64,000 nt of DNA, from assembly GCF_003050865.1 (NCBI RefSeq), contig NZ_QAOK01000001.1:224713-288712 (forward strand), in the 5' to 3' direction. The notes under the pieces are model-generated. The model saw only the letters and a program-made list of their open reading frames with translations, did no database searches and had not been told where the DNA came from. This document shows positions 26,734 to 37,036 of the stretch, piece after piece (within the stretch, counting starts at the first letter, position 1; each line of letters opens with the position of its first letter). This stretch comes from Nitrosospira multiformis. Its GTDB lineage: Bacteria; Pseudomonadota; Gammaproteobacteria; Burkholderiales; Nitrosomonadaceae. The position numbers were made by a program, and so were the translations under genes.

Positions 26734-26974
26734 ACTTCCTCATGATGTCCTCAAGCGGAATCATCTTTTCGCCTTTGAGACGGGAAAGCATGACTACCCG
26801 GTCAGCTTCAAGCGTATCTTCCAGCGCCTCGATGCCGTTTCGCGCGAGTTCAATCAGATAATATTGCTTGTTATGGCCGTATTCCTCCACGAGCCGCGTT
26901 AGACGCTCGTCGATATCCGGACCGAGACGGAGGGCGATCTCGTTGATTGCTTCGGGTTCAGGCCGGGTGCTCAT
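26717..26974 (-). CDS. Ribbon-helix-helix antitoxin of the RelE-like toxin
   Basis: 85 residues from MSTRPEPEAINEIALRL. The N-terminal part (DIDERLTRLVEEYGHNKQYYLIELA) is a ribbon-helix-helix DNA-binding unit and the C-terminal helix (LEDIMRKYDIQD) would neutralise the toxin. AAGAAGA lies upstream of 26974. The same frame is open to an ATG at 27106 with a strong AAAGGA site, adding 44 residues (KRVDKMKEELDALR...), which look unlike an antitoxin and slightly like the start of Fic proteins. Either start may be used. Such antitoxins repress their own operon. Confidence 0.8.
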   Translation of the reverse strand: MSTRPEPEAINEIALRLGPDIDERLTRLVEEYGHNKQYYLIELARNGIEALEDTLEADRVVMLSRLKGEKMIPLEDIMRKYDIQD

Positions 26975-27106
26975 GCGGTCTTCTTGATTTCGTGCCAGCG
27001 GCTCCTGGCGGTTGAATTTGAAAACTGCCGGGAGCGTATCCCGATATTTGCGCAACGCGTCGAGTTCTTCTTTCATTTTATCCACCCTTTTATATTGAGC
27101 TGTCAT

Positions 27107-27825
27107 TTGTCCTTTCCCTGTCTTGCAATCGCGATATCCTCTGGTCCCATGTCATGATTTTCAGGGGCTATATATATTAAAAAAATTAAAAAATGTTCGC
27201 GCGGCGGATAGCTTATAAATTGACTGATATTTTTTACTTATTGGAAAAACGCAGCGCATATTCTCGGATGACGTGTTCAATATCTCGGATGATAGTGTAG
27301 TACATCGCTGGAAAGCCCGGGCAGACAAAGCCTGGGAGATCAGAGTGTAAGCGGAAACGTACTTGATACTCTACCCGCTCAAGGCCTCCCACTCCTGGTC
27401 CCTGTTCTCCCTGTCCCGGCTTCTCTTTGATTTGATTTATGCCCCAGGCTTCTCCGAGCTCTCTACCTACCGCCTCTACTCCTGCTCTGGCTCGACTCAC
27501 TTCGCCTGTTCGGTAATTCAAGCTCAGGCATTACTGTGTTGTGGGCAATATTGGAGCTGCTTTTCTGTGAATAGAAGAGCGGGAGGGGCTGTCACTAGGG
27601 CAGTGCCGCCAGTAAAGGGTTTTGAAAGGAGGTTCCCTGAATAATCAGGCAAGGCCGAGCGGGAGTCAGGAAGGTTTATGCTTCTGTTGGTAAAGCACGG
27701 GAACTCCTCTGAATCCAGAAATAGCCCTGTGGGAGCGCTCGCTGGACGACGCCGTATCCATTCATCAGGCATCCATCAGAATTTGCAGCAGCGTGTCTGC
27801 CGCTCACAGGAGATAGGAGACGCGT
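27107..27825. other. 0.7-kb region without a recognisable gene
   Basis: The first ~130 bases are very AT-rich (ctatatatattaaaaaaatt) and probably hold the toxin-antitoxin promoter. The rest has minus-strand ORFs of 95 residues (27234-27521) and 82 residues (27524-27772) that I do not recognise. Neither has a convincing ribosome-binding site. Confidence 0.45.
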
Positions 27826-28146
27826 TCACTTTCGTAATTCGCAATCCCCCAGACGTTTGCATTCTGCGAGCAGATCAATATCAGTGTGGCCTGTTCGATC
27901 GATGAAGGCAGTTGCCATTTCTTCCCGATAATCATAACCACTGCCCCCGGTCTTTCTGAAAGCCAATCCACCGGAGAATGAAGCTTCTTCATCTTTCATG
28001 AGGCCCACGCGTACTGCGGTTCTGGGTGACATATATCCGTCCGCTGTGTAGAAAAAGACGCTGTGACGCAGGGCTGCGGCCAGTACCCATGCGGCAATCA
28101 CAGTACTCGATATCGCAACAGCAGTAGTGATAATGGCTAGTTTCAT
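27826..28146 (-). CDS. Hypothetical 106-residue protein with N-terminal membrane helix
   Basis: It begins MKLAIITTAVAISSTVIAAW, a signal-anchor or signal-peptide helix of ~25 residues. A soluble domain follows (YMSPRTAVRVGLMKDEEASF, GGSGYDYREEMATAF) with two cysteines near the end (ECKRLGDCE). Codon choice looks gene-like and AGAAG lies upstream of the ATG. I recognise no family. It is probably periplasmic or membrane-anchored. Confidence 0.5.
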   Translation of the reverse strand: MKLAIITTAVAISSTVIAAWVLAAALRHSVFFYTADGYMSPRTAVRVGLMKDEEASFSGGLAFRKTGGSGYDYREEMATAFIDRTGHTDIDLLAECKRLGDCELRK

Positions 28147-28242
28147 TAAATAAATTTTCTTCTGGGCGAAGTAGAGTGATGGGCTGGTAAACCTTCAAAC
28201 AGGTAGTCATCCGGCTACTCATTGGGCTGCCGGCTTTACAGC

Positions 28243-28272
28243 AAAAACCCCATCCCTATGAAGCGGATGGGG
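28243..28272 (-). terminator. Rho-independent terminator, minus strand
   Basis: On the minus strand CCCCATCC and GGATGGGG form an 8-bp stem around a ~9-base loop, followed by TTTTT. It lies ~75 bases after the tiny ORF at 28349-28426, so it would end that transcript at roughly 190 bases. That size also suits a small RNA. Confidence 0.75.
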
Positions 28273-28348
28273 CGTACCGCCAGCAGTTACAATCTGGACC
28301 ATTCAGGGGTTACAGGAGGAGGAGTCATTCCCCGTCGCGGTCTCAAGA

Positions 28349-28426
28349 TCAGAGGAACGCTGTCGCCACCAGTGCTATCGTCATACCCATCAAATATGAA
28401 ACGGCAAGAAGTTTTCCTATTTTCAT
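28349..28426 (-). CDS. Possible 25-residue single-helix membrane peptide
   Basis: An ATG with a very good site (AAGGAGAAAGGGCG before the ATG) opens a 25-codon frame starting MKIGKLLAVSYLMGMTIALV and ending ATAFL. It is one hydrophobic helix with two N-terminal lysines. A -10-like TATGAT lies upstream and a terminator downstream, so the unit looks like a self-standing small transcript. It is too short for homology to be judged by eye. Confidence 0.45.
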   Translation of the reverse strand: MKIGKLLAVSYLMGMTIALVATAFL

Positions 28427-28699
28427 CGCCCTTTCTCCTTGTGGTGAAAGACATGTCTATCATAGCCGTACTGTTAAGAATTTGTTATTTTTTTGTGATG
28501 CTACTGTTAGGACACTTATTGATCAGCCAGGTTCCCTTCAAGGAATTTCTTCTGAGATTCGGAAATAATGGCTGACGGAGCTTGAGGCGGCGAACGATGT
28601 TCGCTGGAGTGAGAGTCGCTGCGTAATGGTATGGTAATACGGCAATAGCAGGCAGCAGGAAAAACTGCTATTGCCCCGGCCAGAAAATATTATGAATCC

Positions 28700-28804
28700 C
28701 GTCATTCCGGACCTGACTCTGAATCCAGCAAACCGGAATCCAGCCCACGCCCAACAATGGCGTGCCTTGAACGTCCCGGGATACCGGCCTCAGCCGATAT
28801 GACG
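28700..28804. repeat. ~105-bp 'VIPAKAGIQ'-type dispersed repeat
   Basis: It starts CGTCATTCCGG and ends ATATGACG, with internal GAATCCAG blocks. On the minus strand it reads NVISAEAGIP...GLDSGLLDSESG, the usual translated signature of this repeat class in Nitrosomonadaceae and many other proteobacteria. Its ends are inverted copies of each other. It forms the 3' third of the ORF at 28702-28992. Confidence 0.8.
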
Positions 28805-28992
28805 TTCGCACTGCTTGCTCGCTGACTCAATAATGCACGGACCTCGCCTTCCTCCTGTGACATTCGTAGAAAGCGGGACAAGCGGTCACGTTGTATATCC
28901 TTTTTCCATGGAACTATGGGACTGGCAAGTGCTTCTATCAGAGCGAGGATAAAGCATTCCCGCTTGTTTCCCGGTTCGTCCAGTCCAGTCAT
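28702..28992 (-). CDS. Hypothetical 96-residue protein downstream of gatB, tail made of repeat
   Basis: It starts 4 bases after the gatB stop with GGAATAGG before the ATG, so it could be translated from the gat transcript. Residues 1-62 (ALIEALASPIVPWKKDIQRD, RFLRMSQEEGEVRALLSQRA) look like a small helical protein of no known family. The remaining 34 residues are a read-through of the dispersed repeat, so a shorter gene was probably extended by repeat insertion. Confidence 0.4.
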   Translation of the reverse strand: MTGLDEPGNKRECFILALIEALASPIVPWKKDIQRDRLSRFLRMSQEEGEVRALLSQRASSANVISAEAGIPGRSRHAIVGRGLDSGLLDSESGPE

Positions 28993-28996
28993 TGAC

Positions 28997-30487
28997 CTAT
29001 TCCGTCAGTTTCTTCCTCAATATCTCATTCACCTGCGCTGGATTCGCCTTGCCTCTGGCGGCCTTCATCACCTGACCGACCAGGGCGTTGAAGGCTTTTT
29101 CCTTGCCTGCCTTGAATTCCTCCACCGATTTCGGATTGGCTGTCAGCACCTCCTGTACTAATTTCTCCAATGCGCTTGAATCGGATATCTGTCTCAACCC
29201 CTGTGATTCGATGATTCGATCTGCAAGGCTCTCATCCACTTCCTTGCGATTTTTCCACGAAATACTCTCCGCACTCGCCTGCTCCCACATCTGCCTGAAC
29301 ACATCCTTGGCGATCTTTCCAGAGATGGTCCCATCCTTGATGCGCAGAAGAAGTTGGGCAAGCTGTGCGGGAGATAGCGGACAGACATCGAACGACTTTC
29401 CTTCATTATTGAGGTAGGCAGATACTTCCCCCATTACCCAGTTTGCGCACAGTTTCGGATCTGAAGAAAGTTTTCCCGCGACTGCCTCATAATATTCCGA
29501 GTTGTCGCGATCGGCAGTGAGCGCGAGCGCATCGTACATGGAAAGCCCATAGTCATGCTCGAACCGGCTTCGCATTTGCTGGGGCAGCTCGGGCAGTTCT
29601 TTCTTCACTTCCTCGATCCAGCTCCCGGAAATCTCGAGCGGCAGCAGGTCCGGGTCTGGAAAATAGCGATAATCCTGCGCGTCTTCCTTGCTTCGCATCG
29701 CGCGTGTTTCACCCTTTTCCGGGTCGAAGAGGCGTGTCTGTTGCTGTATGGCCCCCCCGTCTTCGAGGATTTCGATCTGCCGCCTGGCCTCGTAATCGAT
29801 TGCTTTCTCGAGAAAACGGAACGAGTTGAGGTTTTTTATTTCGCAGCGGGTACCGAGCTTTTCCGATCCCTGCGGCCGCACAGATACGTTGGCATCGCAG
29901 CGAAAGGAACCCTCCTGCATGTTGCCGTCGCAGATGCCGATCCAGCGGACGAGCGTATGCAGTGTTTTGGCATACGCCACGGCTTCGGCGCTGCTGCGCA
30001 TATCCGGTTCGGAAACGATCTCAAGCAGAGGCGTGCCGGCGCGATTGAGATCGATGCCGCTCATGCCCTGAAAATCCTCGTGCAACGACTTGCCGGCATC
30101 CTCCTCCAGGTGTGCCCGCACGAGACGCACGGTTTTTTCCTGCTCTTTTCCATCCTGGACGATCTGAAGCTGGATGTGCCCCCCCTCAACCACCGGCAAT
30201 TCGTATTGGCTGATCTGATAACCCTTGGGCAGGTCAGGATAGAAATAATTTTTGCGGGCAAAAATGGAAGGTGAATTGATTTTTGCTCCCACTGCCAGGC
30301 CGAACCTGATTGCACGCTCCACCGCACCCCGATTCAGTACCGGCAGCACACCGGGCAGCGCGAGATCGACAGTGCAGGCTTCCGCGTTGGGCGCGGCGCC
30401 AAAAGCGGTCGAAGCGCCGGAGAATATTTTGGACTCGGTCGAGAGCTGGGCATGAACTTCAAGACCGATAACGGTTTCCCATTGCAT
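28997..30487 (-). CDS. gatB: Asp/Glu-tRNA amidotransferase subunit B
   Basis: GatB binds mischarged Asp-tRNA(Asn) or Glu-tRNA(Gln) and, with GatA and GatC, amidates it. The 496-residue frame from [20 protein letters not shown] is standard, with the metal/kinase-like core ([10 protein letters not shown] region reads [15 protein letters not shown]), [14 protein letters not shown] and [13 protein letters not shown]. The C-terminal YqeY-like tail domain ends in [17 protein letters not shown]. The frame is open for 43 more codons upstream, but those match no GatB. Spacing to gatA is 91 bases. Confidence 0.97.
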   Translation of the reverse strand: MQWETVIGLEVHAQLSTESKIFSGASTAFGAAPNAEACTVDLALPGVLPVLNRGAVERAIRFGLAVGAKINSPSIFARKNYFYPDLPKGYQISQYELPVVEGGHIQLQIVQDGKEQEKTVRLVRAHLEEDAGKSLHEDFQGMSGIDLNRAGTPLLEIVSEPDMRSSAEAVAYAKTLHTLVRWIGICDGNMQEGSFRCDANVSVRPQGSEKLGTRCEIKNLNSFRFLEKAIDYEARRQIEILEDGGAIQQQTRLFDPEKGETRAMRSKEDAQDYRYFPDPDLLPLEISGSWIEEVKKELPELPQQMRSRFEHDYGLSMYDALALTADRDNSEYYEAVAGKLSSDPKLCANWVMGEVSAYLNNEGKSFDVCPLSPAQLAQLLLRIKDGTISGKIAKDVFRQMWEQASAESISWKNRKEVDESLADRIIESQGLRQISDSSALEKLVQEVLTANPKSVEEFKAGKEKAFNALVGQVMKAARGKANPAQVNEILRKKLTE

Positions 30488-30578
30488 TTTAGAATACCTT
30501 TTCTGATACAGATGCTTTATGAGGGACGAGTAGCAGCTTGAACTGAGCCGCTCGCCACAACTGACCAAATCTGCTCCC

Positions 30579-32030
30579 CTACTCCTTTGGCATCCGGGTA
30601 TGCCAATCTGATGCAAGCTGATATTGATGCGCCACGTTCAACATTTGTGCCTCGGCAAAATAATTGCCGATGATGTGCAATCCAACCGGTCTGTTTTTAT
30701 GCCCGAAGCCAACCGGAATGGACATGGCCGGCAGGCCTGCCAGGTTGACCGCAATGGTGTAGGCATCGGATAAGTACATCTGAACCGGATCGCTGCTTCT
30801 CTCTCCGAGGTTGAATGCCACGGTAGGGGAAGTCGGCCCCATAATGACGTCGCACTGCTCGAATGCCCCGGCAAAATCCTGCGCCATCAGGCGGCGCAGC
30901 TTCTGCGCCTGGATGTAGTATGCGTCATAATACCCATGCGACAGCACATAAGTGCCGATCAGGATGCGGCGTTTCACCTCCGCGCCAAAGCCCTGCGAAC
31001 GGGTTTTCCGATACATGTCATTGAGATCCAGATAATCGGGAGCACGATGGCCGTAGCGTACTCCATCAAAGCGCGACAGATTGCTCGAAGCTTCGGCGGG
31101 AGCAAGCACGTAATAAACCGGAACCGAAAGCTTCGTGTTGGGCAGCGATACCTCCACCGTTTTGGCTCCCAGCTTGCGATACTGGCCGATGGCAGCTTCT
31201 ACCGCGCGCGCCACATCCTCGTCTATTTCCTTGACGAAATACTCTTTCGGCAGGCCAATGCGGAGACCTTCGAGCGGCTTTTCCAGGTCGCGTGTGTAAT
31301 CTTCCGGTTCGCGTTCGAGACTGGTTGAGTCGCGGGCATCGAAGCCTGCCATGACGTTGAGCATCAGCGCCAGGTCTTCCGCTGATTTGGCCATCGGCCC
31401 CCCCTGGTCGAGACTGGATGCGAAGGCGATCATGCCATAGCGCGATACCAACCCGTATGTCGGCTTGAGACCTGAAATGCCGCATAATGCCGCTGGCTGG
31501 CGGATTGAGCCCCCGGTGTCCGTGCCGGTCGCAGCAGGTGCCATGCGTGCTGCCACTGCGCAGGCGGAACCGCCGGAACTTCCCCCTGGCACAGCCGCAG
31601 TATCCCAGGGATTTTTTACCGGCCCGTAAAAAGAGGTTTCATTGCTGGAACCCATGGCGAATTCGTCCATGTTGGTTTTGCCAATATTGACTGCACCCCC
31701 GGCATTGAAGCGCCCGATCACGTGAGCGTCATAGGGCGAGATGAAATTCGACAGCATTTTCGAACCGCAGGTAGTGAGCCAGCCCTTGGTACAGAAGATA
31801 TCCTTTTGTGCAATGGGAATGCCGGTCAGTGATTGACCGCGCCCGGATGCAATCAAGGTATCCGCAGCCTGCGCCTGGGCGAGGCTCGTCTCTTCATCGA
31901 GAGTGATGAAGGCATTGTATGTGGGATTAAGCGCCCGGGAACGCTTGAGAAATTCGCTGGTCAACTCAACGCTAGAAATTTTCCTTGCGGCAAGCATTGC
32001 GGAAAGTTGCTTGAGGCTGGCGTTCAACAT
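30579..32030 (-). CDS. gatA: Asp/Glu-tRNA amidotransferase subunit A
   Basis: GatA is the glutaminase subunit that supplies ammonia to GatB. 483 residues of amidase-signature family. The Lys-cisSer-Ser triad is seen in [23 protein letters not shown] and [16 protein letters not shown]. Length and order are typical. It lies between gatC (104 bases upstream) and gatB. Confidence 0.97.
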   Translation of the reverse strand: MLNASLKQLSAMLAARKISSVELTSEFLKRSRALNPTYNAFITLDEETSLAQAQAADTLIASGRGQSLTGIPIAQKDIFCTKGWLTTCGSKMLSNFISPYDAHVIGRFNAGGAVNIGKTNMDEFAMGSSNETSFYGPVKNPWDTAAVPGGSSGGSACAVAARMAPAATGTDTGGSIRQPAALCGISGLKPTYGLVSRYGMIAFASSLDQGGPMAKSAEDLALMLNVMAGFDARDSTSLEREPEDYTRDLEKPLEGLRIGLPKEYFVKEIDEDVARAVEAAIGQYRKLGAKTVEVSLPNTKLSVPVYYVLAPAEASSNLSRFDGVRYGHRAPDYLDLNDMYRKTRSQGFGAEVKRRILIGTYVLSHGYYDAYYIQAQKLRRLMAQDFAGAFEQCDVIMGPTSPTVAFNLGERSSDPVQMYLSDAYTIAVNLAGLPAMSIPVGFGHKNRPVGLHIIGNYFAEAQMLNVAHQYQLASDWHTRMPKE

Positions 32031-32134
32031 GGCTGGTTTTCGCTGGATGAAGCAAAATGAAGCAAAACGTGAAAAGACTCCTGGAAGGAGAATGGGAATT
32101 ACAGGGGAGTGGCCCGCAGAGATCCTGCGTGGCG

Positions 32135-32422
32135 TTACTCGATAACTTTAGGCACCAGATAAAGTCCCGCTTCTACCTGGGGAGCTACCGACTGGAACAG
32201 CTCGCGCTGATCGATTTCCGTGACTGCATCTGCTCTCAGACGCTGCATCACATCCTGCGCGTGCGACATGGGAGTGATCGCCGAGGTATCCACTGCCTGC
32301 ATCTGCTCGATGAGGCCAAATATGCCTGATAACTGGGTCAATGTCCTGCACGCCTCATCTTCGCTGATCTCGATGCGCGCCAGATTTGCAACACGTTTCA
32401 CATCATCCAGAGACAGAGACAT
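32135..32422 (-). CDS. gatC: Asp/Glu-tRNA amidotransferase subunit C
   Basis: 95 residues, the small belt subunit that stabilises the GatA-GatB contact. Family landmarks are [21 protein letters not shown] and the C-terminal LRADAV...[15 protein letters not shown]. First gene of gatCAB, divergent from mreB with 111 bases between them for both promoters. Confidence 0.96.
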   Translation of the reverse strand: MSLSLDDVKRVANLARIEISEDEACRTLTQLSGIFGLIEQMQAVDTSAITPMSHAQDVMQRLRADAVTEIDQRELFQSVAPQVEAGLYLVPKVIE

Positions 32423-32530
32423 TTCCGGCTAAATCCTTTATAACCCTTATATTCAAATAGCTAATAGAGTATCATAGCCCGATTCTTTTCACCTGCTTTT
32501 AATCACTATCCTCCGCGACGGATTCCGTAA

Positions 32531-33592
<1,062 letters not shown>

Positions 33593-33687
33593 TAACCTTT
33601 GCAACTGCGCTACTGCCAGATTTCACTACCGCCTTCAATGCGCTATACCTTCCAGTACCTGAAAATCGGGAACATAAAATCTCCCAC

Positions 33688-34581
33688 ATGATAGAAATCT
33701 CCCCCCGGTTTTTCAGGCATAGCCCCAGTTTACTGGCTCGGACGGCTTTTTTTGTCATACTGTCACTGCTCCTGATGGCACTGGATAGCCGATTCAGATA
33801 TCTCGGTGGCGTGCGGGAAATTTTCTCCGTAATAGTTTATCCGCTGCAGAAGCTGGCTCATGTGCCCGTGTCAATGTACGATGCCGCAAGCGAACTCTTC
33901 CAGCATAGCGAGATAGCGGAGGAAAATGCCCATCTCAAACAACAGCATCTCGTTGACAAAGGCCAGCTCCTCCGGCTGCGTGCGCTGGAAGCCGAGAATA
34001 ACCAGCTACGCAAACTCCTGAATGCGACGCAACGTATTAAAAACAAGGCAATGGTGGCGGAAATCCTGCACGTGCCGCATGATCCATTCAATCGCAAGGT
34101 ATTGCTTGACAAGGGCAGTATGAGCGGAATCGAGGCGGGCCAAGCCGTCGTGGACGATATCGGCGTAGTGGGACAGGTTACCCGCAATTACCCGCTGGCC
34201 TCGGAAGTGACTCTCCTCACGGACAGAGACCATTCCGTTCCTGTGCAGGTGGTACGCAACGGCCTGCGTTCCATCATATCAGGCACCGGCAGGGAAGGAG
34301 TACTGGAGTTGAGGTATATGGCAATCAACACTGACATTCAGGAAGGGGACGCGCTGGTTACATCCGGGATAGATGGCGTCTATCCTCCGGGGCTTCCCGT
34401 TGCTGTAGTATCCCAGATCGACCGTAATCCCAACTATATCTTTGCGCGCATTACCTGCACGCCTGCTTCCGGTGTGAATCAGAACCAGCAACTGTTAATC
34501 CTTTCCACGCCGGCGCCTCGCGCGGGAACGCCGGCAGAAGCGACCAAAATGAAGTCACGCCAGGAAGCGAGAAGACAGTGA
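33688..34581 (+). CDS. mreC: Rod-shape protein MreC
   Basis: 297 residues. One TM near residues 15-33, then a coiled coil (about 60-105: EIAEENAHLKQQHLVDKGQL), then the beta-rich periplasmic domain with GQAVVDDIGVVGQV and LLTDRDHSVPVQVV. MreC links PBP2/RodA to MreB. It starts 95 bases after mreB and overlaps mreD by 4 bases. The C-terminal tail is polar and variable. Confidence 0.95.
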   Translation: MIEISPRFFRHSPSLLARTAFFVILSLLLMALDSRFRYLGGVREIFSVIVYPLQKLAHVPVSMYDAASELFQHSEIAEENAHLKQQHLVDKGQLLRLRALEAENNQLRKLLNATQRIKNKAMVAEILHVPHDPFNRKVLLDKGSMSGIEAGQAVVDDIGVVGQVTRNYPLASEVTLLTDRDHSVPVQVVRNGLRSIISGTGREGVLELRYMAINTDIQEGDALVTSGIDGVYPPGLPVAVVSQIDRNPNYIFARITCTPASGVNQNQQLLILSTPAPRAGTPAEATKMKSRQEARRQ

Positions 34582-35099
34582 CGCTCGCTAACTCACCCAG
34601 GCACGAAATCCTGATGCCGGTCAAAGGCTGGTTCATTATGCTCAGCCTGATCGTGGCGCTACTCCTGAATCTCATACCGCTGACAGGCACTGCGCGGGCG
34701 CTGCAGCCCGATTTTGTCGCGTTGGTGATGCTTTACTGGTATGTCAACGAACCCCAGCGTGTCGGCATCGGCATGGCATTCTGGATGGGTCTGCTTATGG
34801 ATCTCAGCAATGCCAGCACTTTCGGGCAGCACGCGCTTGGGTACAGTGTAATGGCGTTCATGGCACTGGTTTTCAACCGACGCATGGGTATCTTCGACGG
34901 GTATAAACAAGCTCCCCAGATAGGATTGGTTCTGCTTTCAGGGCAGATCGTCACACTTCTTGCCGCCCTCTTTGCCGGTTCTCCTTTTCCCGGCTGGAAC
35001 TTCTTTCTTGGCAGCATTGTCGGCATGTTACTGTGGCCGCTTCTCTCAGCCATATTGAGGGCACCGCAGAAACTCTGGTCTGCTTCCGATGCAAGATGA
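34578..35099 (+). CDS. mreD: Rod-shape membrane protein MreD
   Basis: 173 residues of mostly hydrophobic sequence with five or six TM segments, including QPDFVALVMLYWYVNEP and GMAFWMGLLMDLSNASTFGQ, which are typical of MreD. It starts with a GTG that shares GTGA with the mreC stop, and its own TGA overlaps the mrdA ATG (ATGA). These overlaps point to coupled translation. Confidence 0.93.
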   Translation: MTLANSPRHEILMPVKGWFIMLSLIVALLLNLIPLTGTARALQPDFVALVMLYWYVNEPQRVGIGMAFWMGLLMDLSNASTFGQHALGYSVMAFMALVFNRRMGIFDGYKQAPQIGLVLLSGQIVTLLAALFAGSPFPGWNFFLGSIVGMLLWPLLSAILRAPQKLWSASDAR

Positions 35100-37036
35100 A
35101 TCACAGAATCGAGCTTCGAAGCTACTCGCGTGAGTTACAAAATTTCCGCCTGCGGCTGGCGATAAGCGCCGGCTTCATGCTGCTGCTCTTCCTGCTGCTG
35201 TTCGCACGCTTCTTTTACCTGCAGGTTTCTCAGCGTGAACACTATCATACCCTGGCGGAAGCCAATCGCATCTCCATTGCGCCGATCGTTCCCAACCGCG
35301 GCCTGATTTTTGACCGCAATGGCGTCGTGCTCGCTCATAATTATTCTGCCTACACGCTCGAAATTGTTCCGAGCAGGATCGGGAATCTCGAGCGCCTCAT
35401 TAATGAGTTGACGACGGTAGTGGAGATATCTGCGCGTGACCGCAAGCGGTTCAAGAAATTGATGGAGGAGAACAGAAGATTCGAAAGCTTGCCTATCCGC
35501 ACGCGATTATCGGACGTGGAGGTCGCCCGCTTCGCCGTCAACCGCTATCGCTTTCCAGGAGTAGAAATCAAGGCGCGGCCGTTCCGGCAGTATCCCAAAG
35601 GCGAGTTCGCCTCTCACGTGGTGGGTTACATAGGACGCATCAATGACAAGGATCTGGAACGACTGGAGGCTAACAGCGAACTCGCCAATTACCGTGGTTC
35701 CCAGCACATGGGGAAAATCGGCATCGAACAGAGCTACGAGAGAGAGTTGCATGGCATCACCGGGGTCGAGGAGATGGAAACCGACGCAGCCGGTCGTGCA
35801 ATTCGCGTCATATCCCGCACAGCACCGACTGCGGGCAGGAATCTCAAGCTATCGCTCGATTCCAAATTGCAGGAAGTCGCGGAAAAGGCGTTTGGAGACC
35901 GGCGCGGCGCACTTGTCGCCATAGAACCGGCAACGGGAGACGTACTCGCATTCGTGAGCAGACCGGGGTTCGATCCGAATCTTTTTGTAGACGGAATCGA
36001 CACGGAGAATTGGGAATTGCTGAATAATTCCATCGACCGGCCGCTGAACAACCGCGCTTTGCGCGGGTTGTACCCACCGGGCTCAACATTCAAACCCTTC
36101 ATGGCTCTGGCGGGCCTGGAACTCAAAAAGCGTTGGCCGGAAAGCGCGATCAGCGATCCCGGCTACTTCAGCCTGCCCGGAAGCACCCACCGTTTTCGTG
36201 ACTGGAAAGCCGACGGTCACGGTCTCGTGGACCTGCACAAATCGCTGGTTATCTCCTGCGACACCTATTATTATTCGCTGGCTCATGACCTCGGGATCGA
36301 TAATATCTACAATTTTACCAGTCAGTTCGGGTTGGGGAAAAAGACCGGGATCGATATCGAAGGCGAAGCCGCCGGCCTGTTGCCCTCCCAGGCATGGAAA
36401 ATGGAACGGCATAAACAGAAATGGTTTCCCGGCGATACGATTTCTGTCGGGATTGGGCAGGGTTATAATCTGACCACGCCGCTGCAACTGGCATTTGCAA
36501 CCGCTGTTCTCGCCGGCAACGGTGCTGCGTTCCGTCCCCACCTCGTCAAGCAGGTCCTGGACAGCAACAATCGGGTCGTACGTGAATTCGGCACAACTCC
36601 GCTGTACCGGCTCAAGCTGGACCCCGCCAATTTGAAGGCGGTACATAATGCGCTGGTCGATGTAACCCGTCCGGGCGGAACAGCCGCGGTCGCCGGTGCA
36701 GGTGCTGCTTATACTTTTGCCGGAAAAACGGGGACTGCCCAGGTGGTTGGGGTAAAACAGGGGGAAAAGTATGAGGAAAGCAAGCTCAATGAACGGCATC
36801 GTGATCATGCGCTTTTTGTAAGCTACGCCCCCGCTGAAAACCCCAAAATCGCACTGTCCGTACTGGTGGAAAACGGTGGGCATGGCGGTGCGGCAGCGGC
36901 ACCGATTGCCCGTGTGGTGATGGATTACTATCTGCTGGGCAAACTGCCTAAGGAAGCAGCTGCGCAGCCTGTCGATCAGGTGGACGAAGAGGAGGATGAG
37001 GAGCATCAGCAGGACAGGGGGGGCGGGCATGGCTAG
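35096..37036 (+). CDS. mrdA: Penicillin-binding protein 2
   Basis: 646 residues. The elongation transpeptidase of lateral wall synthesis. TM anchor near residues 21-43, pedestal domain with PNRGLIFDRNG, then the transpeptidase domain with the nucleophile motif STFK (in YPPGSTFKPFMAL), SCDTYYYSLA for SxN-like, and KTGT (in FAGKTGTAQVVG). I start at 35096, where ATGA overlaps the mreD stop; a longer frame from 35033 would run inside mreD. The acidic C-terminus (DEEEDEEHQQD) overlaps rodA by 8 bases. Confidence 0.96.
   Translation: MNHRIELRSYSRELQNFRLRLAISAGFMLLLFLLLFARFFYLQVSQREHYHTLAEANRISIAPIVPNRGLIFDRNGVVLAHNYSAYTLEIVPSRIGNLERLINELTTVVEISARDRKRFKKLMEENRRFESLPIRTRLSDVEVARFAVNRYRFPGVEIKARPFRQYPKGEFASHVVGYIGRINDKDLERLEANSELANYRGSQHMGKIGIEQSYERELHGITGVEEMETDAAGRAIRVISRTAPTAGRNLKLSLDSKLQEVAEKAFGDRRGALVAIEPATGDVLAFVSRPGFDPNLFVDGIDTENWELLNNSIDRPLNNRALRGLYPPGSTFKPFMALAGLELKKRWPESAISDPGYFSLPGSTHRFRDWKADGHGLVDLHKSLVISCDTYYYSLAHDLGIDNIYNFTSQFGLGKKTGIDIEGEAAGLLPSQAWKMERHKQKWFPGDTISVGIGQGYNLTTPLQLAFATAVLAGNGAAFRPHLVKQVLDSNNRVVREFGTTPLYRLKLDPANLKAVHNALVDVTRPGGTAAVAGAGAAYTFAGKTGTAQVVGVKQGEKYEESKLNERHRDHALFVSYAPAENPKIALSVLVENGGHGGAAAAPIARVVMDYYLLGKLPKEAAAQPVDQVDEEEDEEHQQDRGGGHG

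Noticed and set aside
27234..27772. Two minus-strand ORFs of 95 and 82 residues
   Set aside because: No ribosome-binding sites, no domain and unusual composition; not enough support to call genes.
28222..28575. Plus-strand 117-codon ORF with a hydrophobic segment
   Set aside because: It is antisense to the terminator and the tiny minus-strand ORF, has no ribosome-binding site, and its hydrophobic part is explained by AT-rich DNA.
30488..30616. Longer gatB reading frame
   Set aside because: GatB proteins begin at [12 protein letters not shown]; the preceding 43 codons are not family-like.
35033..35095. Longer mrdA reading frame
   Set aside because: It lies inside mreD; the ATGA overlap at 35096 is the usual coupled start.
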